Assembly: GCA_022560025.1 (NCBI GenBank)
Contig: JAFISE010000385.1
Span: forward strand, 1-11,234
Direction: 5' to 3'
DNA: 11,234 nucleotides
DNA from: Stagonosporopsis chrysanthemi
Lineage: Eukaryota > Ascomycota > Dothideomycetes > Pleosporales > Didymellaceae
Below, piece after piece: positions 1-6,455 of this stretch; position 1 is the first letter of the stretch, and every line of letters starts with the position of its first letter. A program made the position numbers and the translations under genes. A model generated the notes under the pieces. The model worked only from the letters and a program-made list of their open reading frames with translations. It searched no databases and was not told the origin of the DNA.

Positions 1-322
1 ATATTATTAGATCTTAACTTAAATACTATATATATAAAGAGAGTTACTATTTAGTAAAAAGATTCTAAGCTAGCTCTTTAATACTATAATAAGCTTAGTA
101 CTTTTAGTAGTAGTAAAACGTTATTTAGCTAATTAGTGTATATATTTATATTCTAACTCTAATTCTCTAAGCTTGTCTATAGTAAGTAATTATAAACTCT
201 GCTAAAACTAATAATTACTTAATATAATAATTTACTATAATAATAATTCTTTACAATTCTAATATCTAATAAAGTTATTTTCTTTAAAAATTATAAATTT
301 TAAATCCTATTTTCTATATATA

Positions 323-371
323 GTTAGAGTTAGCAAAGCTAATTTTTAGTAAATTTTTTAGCAACTCTAAC
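323..371. repeat. Short inverted repeat inside transposon remnant
   Basis: GTTAGAGTT at 323-331 is the exact reverse complement of AACTCTAAC at 363-371. With one bulged base the arms extend to an inner GC on each side. It lies in the AT-rich remnant and overlaps the weakly coding part of the transposase, so it may be coincidental. Confidence 0.4.
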
Positions 372-376
372 CTAAC

Positions 377-393
377 CTCTACTCTAAGTAGAG
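377..393. repeat. Perfect 7-bp palindrome arms, 3-nt loop
   Basis: CTCTACT (377-383) and AGTAGAG (387-393) are exact reverse complements around CTA. It sits between the inverted repeats at 323-371 and 397-446, giving a run of three adjacent foldback units. Confidence 0.5.
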
Positions 394-396
394 ATA

Positions 397-446
397 ACCT
401 AACTTCTACCTACTTAGTATTAACTTAGTATAGGTAGAAGTTAGGT
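397..446. repeat. Perfect 16-bp inverted repeat, 18-nt spacer
   Basis: ACCTAACTTCTACCTA (397-412) matches the reverse complement of 431-446 at every base, with spacer 413-430. Similar CTTCTAC/AACTTCTA units recur down to about 500. It could be a hairpin or a repeat array in the transposon. It is also compatible with a Thr/Ser/Pro-rich coding repeat in the transposase frame that RIP has altered. Confidence 0.6.
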
Positions 447-1187
447 AAAAGTTAAGTACTATTATATACTACTTTAACTTCTACTTAACTTCTATCTATT
501 TACTAGCCTAACTTTATAATAAGATAGCAGGCTTAAAAGAAGTTCTTAAGACTTAAAAGAAGTATAAAAAAAAAAAGCAAACCTCTTTACTTCTAAGAAC
601 CTAAGAAGTATTATAGTAAAGTAGTATTTTACTCTTCTTATAAGATTAATAAAGTATACTAGTATTAGTAAGTAAAATAATAAAAAGCTAAGGTAGAAGA
701 AGCTAGAAAAGTAGAGATAGCTAAACTTAGGCACGCTAATAAGCTATACAAAGAGTAAGTAGCTTAGAAGAAGTATAAGTAGTAAGCAAGAGAGAAGAAA
801 GAAAAAGACTATGTTAAAGCTAAGAAGGTAAAAGAAGTAGCTAAATACAAGGCTAAAAAAGAATATTAAAAGCAAGCTTATAACACCTAAGAAGCTATAT
901 AATTGTTCTAAAGAAGTAATAAAACATCTTTAAAAGCTTTTGTAGTAAAAAAGAAGCCTATATGTTGTGCAGTAGGTGCTTGTAGTTATCTTATACCTGT
1001 AACACCTCTTCTGCCTGCCTGCACCTATACTACCTGCAGCAGCTAAACAGCAACTCTATATAAGTAGAATGTATAAGAGGATATTGTTGCATAGGTCTAT
1101 AGAGTACTCTAACAAAATATCTAGCAATAATAACTATTGTGTGTAGCTCTATAGCCTTATTTTTGAGTGAGCTATTTTGGTGGTTCG

Positions 1188-1216
1188 GCGCATTGCGCGA
1201 ATCCGCGCATTGCGCG
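1188..1216. repeat. 17-bp-period direct repeat of GCGCATTGCGCG at the AT-block boundary
   Basis: GCGCATTGCGCG occurs exactly at 1188-1199 and again at 1205-1216, separated by AATCC. Each unit is nearly self-complementary. It lies where the AT-rich transposon remnant gives way to balanced sequence, so a subterminal or terminal repeat of the left element is plausible. I found no second copy in the window. Confidence 0.6.
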
Positions 1217-2129
1217 CACAGACACGGTACAGCCATGAGATACGGCGAAATTTAACCGAGCCCACGCGCAAAGCCTCACGCGTACCCTTCCTTCTTAGCT
1301 TCACGGCCGGGACAAGCGACGCAAAAGAAATTGCAAATGCACTCGAGATATCGAGAGATGGGTGCGCAAATAGCAGGGGAGAGAGAAGAGCTGGTGGTGA
1401 TCCAGCCTTTCACCAACCCTTCCCAGTTTTTGCACCATTCTTCGAGGCAGAATCATTCCATGACGATATCTTACAGGAGGAATTCTGCATTCTAGAGATT
1501 CCAACACAGAGCCACCACAGGTCCGACCTTGACAACAGACATCTCGAGCGACGTGCTGCTGAGATGATCAACTTTGTCGAAAGTGGTAAAACAGCAAACT
1601 ATCCATACTTCGATGTAGTAGCGTCGCTCTTAACCGCAAGAAATTTGGCCCATTGCGTGGAGACGTTCTTTCGCATCGCGTACAGGCATAAACCAATCGT
1701 CCATGAGCCGTCTTTTGACCCGAGCAGTGCGGAGATATTGCTGTCACTTGCGATATTTGTTGTTGGTGCTATCTGGTCTTATCCTCGAGACACTTACTTC
1801 ATGGTCTTTGACATCGTTGAAATGACCGAAAGGTGCATACTGGACGGGGAGATATTCCAGAAGCTACAAGATCGGATCGTAATCGACATTGAGGAGGTTT
1901 CACCCCAAGATCTAGCTTGCATGCAAGCTGCCACGATGCTAATGTCGATAAGTTTTGTATTTTCAAATCCGAATCATCAACGCCGCTTCTGCAATCACAG
2001 ATTCTTTGATCTAATCGCAGTTATACGCCGGCTTCAGGGTGACCGCACCTTAGAGGATCAGTTTCGCGCGACTGATCCGGCAGTCCCTTTGGTTTGGACG
2101 ACTTACATCAATTGCGAGTCTTGTAATCG

Positions 2130-2178
2130 GTATGCTCGCCATGACAATGATACATCACGGCTGCTGACTGTTGCGCAG
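2130..2178 (+). other. Probable intron in transcription factor pseudogene
   Basis: GTATGC donor, a CTGAC branch site at 2164-2168 and a GCAG acceptor give a 49-nt intron of typical fungal form. Splicing makes a CGA codon after ESCN and continues with RVYL, as expected in this domain, but the reading then leaves frame within a few codons. Confidence 0.55.
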
Positions 2179-2447
2179 AGTCTATTTAACTTGACTGTCA
2201 CTTCTCTGTTTTACATGCTATGCTTCCCCGTCTGTCAATCCTAGAGATGAAGGCTTATTTGCCCTCAGACGAACATTCATTCGCCGCAAAAGATTCTGAG
2301 ACGTGTTTCAAAAACTTAAGGAGCCCTAAATCAGCACCCGATCATTGAGTCTTGTTGAAGTTGTTCATGCTCTAAAGGCACTTGAAGTATCGATAAGGCC
2401 GGAATTATTCAACTTTACGTCATTCCCCTTGTTCTTGGCCATAGAAG

Positions 2448-2497
2448 GTGAGTGATAAAAGACATGCCATATTTTCGTACGCTCATGACTACCCAAG
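2448..2497 (+). other. Probable intron in transcription factor pseudogene
   Basis: GTGAGT donor and CAAG acceptor, 50 nt, phase 1. Splicing joins LFLAIE to AIESMILTF in one reading frame, which fits the helical segment expected here. Confidence 0.7.
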
Positions 2498-3378
2498 CTA
2501 TCGAAAGCATGATTCTCACGTTTCAAATTCAACTTACTGCAGATCCACGCTTTGAACGCGTGCTCGCACACTGGAAAGAGATCTGGGTCAACCACTCACA
2601 AGGGTGAATGATTCCCAGGACCGAAGCGGCTTCATGATCCATGCTGAGGAAATCTGGTTGCTTGCTCGCAAAATTCTCCAGTCCGATATATCAACGTTGG
2701 TTCTGACCTTCGGTACCAATGATATGACGCAAGTATGAAGATGGTTGACTGAGCTCGACTGACATACAAAAGCATTGCTATGCACTGTTGCTGATCATCA
2801 AACCATCGGGGTTGGATGACTGACATCTTTTCCTCGAAGCCCAATTCAAGCCATTCCTGCGCAAAACAGAATTGAGATTCGTAGAAAACCCACACGATGC
2901 TACTGCCCGGAGAAAACCCATGATCCTGCAACCCCACCCAGAGAAAACTAACACAGAAAAATGGACGACCATTGATCCATCGCATGCTCGAGGTATTAGC
3001 GCCTCTTAAATTAAGTATCAGCGAGTGGTATTAAGAGACTTGTACTCCATCTCCATGATCGTCTAGCCTGTAGCATCAACTTGGCCGTTATGCTTGCTCT
3101 GAGATTTGGAGGAGGTAAGTTCGTGCATTTCTCAAAGAGAGTTCTTGTATATATCGATTGCTCTCGACAGTCTGTGCCCGATCGCCACATGCCTCGTCGA
3201 GTTTAATGCTCTCCTCGGAAGCTCGTTTATCACCGTCAAATTGAGGCCTTTCATACCATTCGCGAACCAGTTTCGATCAAGGTCAACACAGCGAACAAAG
3301 ACAACTGCCCTTTGCAGCGATGAAAGATTTTCCAACGTCGTGGAATATGCCTTGTATGGATATCTCAGAGATTTTCAT

Positions 3379-3654
3379 TCAGGAGAACGAGGGACAATAG
3401 CCTAACAAAAGTAGGACTTCCTTGGATTCCGTGGTCAATTGGGCGCGCCAATCTTCGCTCTGGCCATTAGCCTTCGGACTCGCTTGCTGCAGCGTGGAGA
3501 TTATGCATGCCTCAATGCCTCGATACGACCAAGACAGTGAAGATGTGATGCCGTGTTGGTAGCAGACCGCCACACCCGTCTTCAGATAGGCCACTCTTCT
3601 CTGGTAAATCTCATACAGGTCTTTGGTAGACCCGGACGCACATGATAGTAAAGG
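3379..3654 (-). CDS. Unassigned open stretch, possible gene fragment
   Basis: The frame is open for 91 codons before TGA. The first ATG, at 3594, gives 71 residues. The text includes TKDLYEIYQRRVAYLKTGV and SLSWSYRGIEACIIST, with a balanced mix of charged, aromatic and hydrophobic residues rather than the skew of a chance frame. A TATA-like palindrome lies about 110 nt upstream of the ATG (3703-3717, reading TTTATATAAG on this strand). I recognise no family and see no signal peptide or zinc motif. It may be a relic exon, or a chance frame in moderately GC-rich DNA. Confidence 0.2.
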   Translation of the reverse strand, partial: PLLSCASGSTKDLYEIYQRRVAYLKTGVAVCYQHGITSSLSWSYRGIEACIISTLQQASPKANGQSEDWRAQLTTESKEVLLLLGYCPSFS

Positions 3655-3702
3655 CTACGTGTGTGCACATCAATCAGTAATGATGCAATAGGGTTGAATG
3701 TG

Positions 3703-3717
3703 GTCTTATATAAAGAC
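3703..3717. promoter_or_regulatory. Palindromic TATA-like element
   Basis: GTCTT-ATATA-AAGAC has 5-bp palindromic arms around ATATA and reads as a TATA box on either strand. Short open frames start on both sides (minus from 3594, plus from 3739), so it could have been a shared promoter, but neither frame is an assured gene. Confidence 0.25.
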
Positions 3718-4084
3718 TATATCGGCCCAAGCGCGACATGAGATCAGAGGGTGACTTGCAATCTTACTGTACGCTGTCCTGGCTGAGGAGAACCCTGCAT
3801 GCCATCAAGGCCCAAGCAGAGCAGATGTTGTGCTGACCATTGAGCGGCAATGTCTCATCGCCCCAATGGCGTGGAACTGGACCCGGCGACCTGGTAGTAT
3901 ACATGCAGGGTTGGGAACGATAGAGCAAGTTGTGACGGAGGACAAGCGTGTAGTCCAATCAGCACAGAGAGTCACCGATCACTGAAGATTTCGATTGGCA
4001 GGGCATTCCAGCTTTCAGGTAAACCCGACCGCGTAAGCAGCCCTCTGACAACATCGTGCATGGAGCTCTCGACTCTGAATTTAC

Positions 4085-4120
4085 AAGCTTGTGCTAGCAA
4101 GGCTTAGATTAAAGCTTGTG
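4085..4120. repeat. Short direct repeat AAGCTTGTG with internal HindIII-like motifs
   Basis: AAGCTTGTG occurs at 4085-4093 and 4112-4120, and AAGCTTAG follows at 4121-4128. The interval between (CTAGCAAGGCTTAGATTA) contains a further GGCTTAG. It looks like an imperfect tandem of about 27 bp, of unknown origin. Confidence 0.4.
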
Positions 4121-4180
4121 AAGCTTAGCTCTTGTAGGTGGCGAGCAACACCTAAAGCCCGCCTAGAAAGGTCAAGTGTA

Positions 4181-4524
4181 CCGATGTTCTGGCGCGAGTC
4201 CCTGGTCGCGGGAGATCTTCCGAAGATCTATCGCGGCAATGGCTGACAAGTTCGTCAGTGGCTTCGGGACCGAATTGACTTTCTTTCGGTTGCTGCTGCC
4301 GAATTGCATCAATACCAAAATTTGCAAAGGAAGAACTGCGCCAGTGGCTGTCAGAACTCATGTCACTTCACAGTTCCATTGCAGATCAATGGTTCGATTT
4401 TGGGTTTGATGACGTGACTCTCGCTCACAAATTGCTCCTCCACACCTTAGTGGGCTGCTGTTCGCCGTCGCCAGATTCTAGAAGTCACATAGGCGATGGA
4501 ACTAGGCTTGGAGTAACACCATGA
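4181..4524 (+). pseudogene. Unassigned protein-like relic split over two frames
   Basis: One frame reads MFWRESLVAGDLPKIYRGNG (from 4184), then a TGA at 4244, then QVRQWLRDRIDFLSVAAAEL. A second frame, open to TGA at 4522-4524, gives FAKEELRQWLSELMSLHSS (from 4321) and WFDFGFDDVTLAHKLLLHTL. Both have the periodic hydrophobic and charged pattern of real helical protein, and QVRQWLRD resembles LRQWLSEL. A frame break near 4310-4320 plus the stop would explain the split. I recognise no family. Chance is possible, since a third frame is also open at 4176-4409. Confidence 0.25.
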
Positions 4525-4562
4525 ATCAGGCCTGCAGTCTTTGTTGGTATCGCGGCGACGGG

Positions 4563-4568
4563 TATAAG
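4563..4568 (+). promoter_or_regulatory. Possible TATA box of the small secreted protein gene
   Basis: TATAAG lies 120 nt before the start codon at 4683. The intervening CA- and CT-rich sequence (about 4595-4682) looks like a fungal transcription start zone and 5' leader. No other promoter element is evident. Confidence 0.35.
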
Positions 4569-4682
4569 AAGACGAGAAGGAACAGTGCCATTGTATTAAC
4601 ATTCAGCAAACCACTCCACAAGCCAGGAATCTACCTTTCACCGCAACTTATCTTCTTGATTGATCAATCTCTAAGTAATAAC

Positions 4683-5135
4683 ATGCCCTCAGTCACTAAA
4701 TTTATCTTTGCCATCGTCCTCTTCACGGCCGCCTCTGCGATTCCAGCTCCTCAGCTCGCGGGCGAGGGCGCAGCCGCGGACAGCATCTTCTCCAGTACCG
4801 ACAACGGCATTGGTTACGGTATCGAGAATGCCGAAGACAACATCGCCAGCCTAATTTCTTCTGCAAAAGGTGGTGCTGCAGTTCTAGGAGCTCCAGCAGC
4901 TCCTGGTGCTCCTGCCCCGCGCGCCTTGACCCCCAGGCAAGCTGACAAAATCGCGCACGGCTTTCAGACTTTGTCTGACGCTGTTGGTACTGGTTCTTCT
5001 ACTTCGACCGCTTCGGACGCTCTTGTCAATCTAGACGGTGAGCTCACCTCTGGTGCTGCGAACGCTGGTGCCAGCATCGGTTCTACCGAGGAGAGTACTT
5101 TGGAAGGACTCGGCGAAGCTGTTCCCAGGCTCTAA
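4683..5135 (+). CDS. Small secreted protein, cysteine-free, 150 residues
   Basis: The product has a clear signal peptide: a Lys at residue 6, a hydrophobic core FIFAIVLF, and cleavage expected after TAASA (residue 19), with IPAPQ following. The mature part is about 131 residues, rich in Ala, Gly and Ser, with no cysteine. An Ala/Pro linker (about 66-80, with APAAPGAPAPR) separates an acidic N-terminal part from a C-terminal part (86-150) that contains QADKIAHGFQTLSDAVG and ends in EESTLEGLGEAVPRL. The frame is open 54 codons further upstream, but the ATG at 4683 is chosen because it starts the signal peptide and follows a leader-like sequence. There is no intron. It probably acts outside the cell or in the wall. 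I recognise it only as a small secreted protein of the ascomycete type. Lack of cysteines is atypical of apoplastic effectors. It is the nearest gene upstream of the sedolisin. Confidence 0.8.
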   Translation: MPSVTKFIFAIVLFTAASAIPAPQLAGEGAAADSIFSSTDNGIGYGIENAEDNIASLISSAKGGAAVLGAPAAPGAPAPRALTPRQADKIAHGFQTLSDAVGTGSSTSTASDALVNLDGELTSGAANAGASIGSTEESTLEGLGEAVPRL

Positions 5136-5781
5136 AGGTCCTGAGCCTAAGAACTTATGAGGACTGTGGGAAAGGAGGTGATCTTTGTTAACGAAGCCTG
5201 TTACATCTCTGTTATTCGCACGCTGCTATCTTTGAGCGATTATATCACTAGGCGTTACGAATACCAAACGCAGTTGGTTAAAAGTGTAAGAATCTACACA
5301 TATTTTAGATACGTCTTTCTTGCTGCAAAATAAGAAATTGTTTTCTAATGACATCTAAGTTTATCCTATTAGCCGTGATGATATCTCCTCAAAGTACTAA
5401 AGGGGCAATTCTAATTATAACTATAAGTTGCTTAGTGCATAAAATGTGATAGGTTTAGAGGGGGTAAGTAGAATTCTAGATGACCTACAGCAAGAAATCA
5501 CTGTTTTCATACAAATTAGAGCACAAGATTAGGGAGATGTTCTAGGGAGATATAGGCTATTAAGATATAAATGCAAGAACAACATACGCTGGTTCACACA
5601 ATCCATGTTCCGTTTGTGACATTTTGCAGATATGCGAGATCTTTGGGCTGGTAGACATATCGCGTAGACTATGTGTAGGACCTTAAGTCATCGAGATCCC
5701 ACAAATAATGGTAGAGATACGTCTTAGTACTAAGGCGGCCAGTCAGGTCGCAGGTGGATGTGCACCTACAAAGCACTTGCA
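5136..5781. other. Intergenic, nothing recognised
   Basis: There is no long open frame on either strand, no tRNA-like fold and no clear repeat. Composition drifts AT-rich (about 5280-5560) but without the extreme TA density of the outer flanks. The 3' untranslated region of the small secreted protein gene must lie at its start; I see no canonical AATAAA. Confidence 0.5.
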
Positions 5782-6213
5782 TTAGATTAACACACTTAGA
5801 AACCTGACATCCTGCAAGTAGATAGTTATGGGATATAGGGATGCAGCCTCCGGACTAATTTGGCGAATCACAACGTCAGCAACAGCACAGGATATATGTC
5901 GACGCCCCAGGCCGTCCAGACTTGCATCGCTGTTGAAGAGCACTTCTTTAGTTGAGAATGTGTTATGTGGTCGTATAAAATGCTGCAGGTCTCGAGTGAT
6001 CGCCTTCTGAACCTCGGCTTGAGCGTCCTGATCCGGGTTCTTCTCCGCCGATAGCGCCCTACAATAAAGTAAGGGCCTGTTCTCTATCAATATCAATGCC
6101 GTACAGTATCTGCAACGAAAACCCCTGATTGGAACGAGCGGATACCACGGGGAAATGCGCGCGAGGTATTTAGCAAATCGCTCGGCGCCAAAAGGCTTGC
6201 TCATGCATGGCAA
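5782..6213 (-). CDS. Unassigned open frame with Cys-x2-Cys motif, 143 codons
   Basis: This is the longest open frame in the gap between the two secreted-protein genes. Near residues 23-37 it reads YPLVPIRGFRCRYC, then LLYCRALSAEKN. A Pro-x-x-x-Gly-Phe-x-Cys-x2-Cys stretch followed about 20 residues later by Cys resembles the degenerate zinc finger of large fungal proteins of the OrsD/DUF3505 type. In that family a His normally follows the third Cys; here a Ser stands where His might be. The rest (TRDLQHFIRPHNTFSTKEV and onward) matches nothing I know. An intron-like CGTTGCAG lies just before the Cys pair, so exon structure could differ. No signal peptide is seen. It may be a relic of a larger gene, or chance. 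The family suggestion is tentative. Confidence 0.3.
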   Translation of the reverse strand: MPCMSKPFGAERFAKYLARISPWYPLVPIRGFRCRYCTALILIENRPLLYCRALSAEKNPDQDAQAEVQKAITRDLQHFIRPHNTFSTKEVLFNSDASLDGLGRRHISCAVADVVIRQISPEAASLYPITIYLQDVRFLSVLI

Positions 6214-6398
6214 AGCTTAGCAAGCTTCCTCATTCGGCACAAGCGCAACCTCTGGTGCATAATGCTTGTATCTTATCAACTACATCGGGCAGGTACGCGG
6301 TGCTTGCCCGGCCACACAATGCCAGATGGGAACCCTACACGCTGCTCCTTCCGTAGACGTCCTAGAGTTAGAACGTGACACAGCGTTCAAAGGCTAAG

Positions 6399-6406
6399 TA
6401 TATAAA
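6399..6406 (+). promoter_or_regulatory. TATA box of the sedolisin gene
   Basis: TATATAAA lies 57 nt before the start codon at 6456, and CT-rich leader-like sequence follows it. About 180 nt upstream of the start, TGATAAG on the minus strand (6272-6278) matches the binding consensus of the nitrogen regulator AreA. One such site is weak evidence, though secreted proteases are commonly under nitrogen control. Confidence 0.5.
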
Positions 6407-6455
6407 GGAAGAAAATGAACGTCACTTCTTTTCAAATTCCTCGCTATCCACAACT

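Larger units (their letters stand above)
180..993 (+). pseudogene. pogo/DDE_1-type transposase, C-terminal part, RIP-inactivated
   Basis: Read in the frame of 711-713, about 546-990 gives the tail typical of fungal pogo-like (DDE_1) transposases. First comes a Lys-rich stretch ending in KPLYF (about 561-593), then SKVVFYS (615-635), where the family has a Gly-Lys-Pro-Leu motif followed by an aromatic-Ser-Pro motif. Then comes a Lys/Glu/Ala-rich presumed coiled coil, VEIAKLRHANKLYKE (711-755), and a basic end (KAFVVKKKP, about 934-960). Upstream, about 180-480 in the same frame is compatible with the end of the DDE catalytic domain (a SNI segment near 262 followed by LNP near 300) but is weaker. 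All internal stops are TAA or TAG, and no frameshift is needed over about 500 nt. The family call is from remembered pattern, not a search. The gene cannot make protein. DDE catalytic residues are not identifiable in what remains. Confidence 0.65.
1..1160 (+). mobile_element. AT-rich block with RIP-degraded pogo/DDE_1-type DNA transposon remnant
   Basis: The block is strongly AT-rich and dense in TAA and TAG in all frames, with a fairly abrupt change to balanced composition around 1150-1200. One + strand frame (codons starting at positions divisible by 3) keeps protein similarity to the C-terminal half of fungal pogo-like DDE_1 transposases over several hundred bases. Every stop I read in that frame is TAA or TAG. 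This is what RIP leaves, because CpA to TpA changes turn CAA, CAG and TGG into stops and turn TGA into TAA. The left end of the element lies outside the window. The right end is not defined; the repeat at 1188-1216 may mark it. Short lower-AT stretches such as about 1000-1040 were less affected. Confidence 0.75.
1177..2762 (+). pseudogene. Fungal-specific transcription factor (Fungal_trans domain), broken gene
   Basis: A continuous 355-codon frame runs 1177-2244. From about 1666 it reads as the fungal-specific transcription factor domain, with FFRIAYRHKPIVHEPSF (a Tyr/Phe-rich stretch before His-x-Pro-x-Phe) and later SLAIFVVGAIWSYPRD. After an intron at 2130-2178 the match continues in other frames: LDCHFSVLHAMLPRLSI (2190-2240) and EMKAYLPSDE, then from 2300 DVFQKLKEP, a TAA at 2327-2329, ISTRSLSLVEVVHALKALE and FPLFLAIE. 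A 50-nt intron (2448-2497) leads to SMILTFQIQLTADPRFE and HWKEIW, and after a further shift to GFMIHAEEIWLLARKIL. The frame breaks lie near 2189, 2299 and 2604. A TGA at 2736 precedes RWLTELD and a final TGA at 2760-2762. The product would have been a nuclear regulator. No zinc-finger or Zn2Cys6 DNA-binding domain is visible; codons 1-140 match nothing I know, so the true start is unknown. Confidence 0.7.
2763..4500. other. Intergenic stretch without an assignable gene
   Basis: Composition is balanced and unlike the flanks, but no open frame is long and none matches a family I know. It holds a minus-strand open stretch (3379-3654), overlapping short open stretches on both strands at 3106-3405 and 3739-3998, a palindromic TATA-like site (3703-3717), a short direct repeat (4085-4120) and a two-frame protein-like segment (4181-4524). 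Decayed host gene pieces are the likeliest content. A consensus donor GGTAAGT at 3114-3120 has no clear exon partner. Confidence 0.5.

Noticed and set aside
546..734. Minus-strand Phe/Leu/Tyr-rich open frame resembling a membrane protein
   Set aside because: It is the complement of the Lys-rich transposase tail; the hydrophobic look is only the AT bias.
2365..2985. Several minus-strand open frames of 64-117 codons
   Set aside because: Most overlap plus-strand transcription factor exons, and none matches a known family.
4521..4682. Upstream in-frame extension of the small secreted protein by 54 codons
   Set aside because: It would bury the signal peptide, and it overlaps a TATA-like site and leader-like sequence. 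The inner ATG at 4683 gives a textbook secretion signal.
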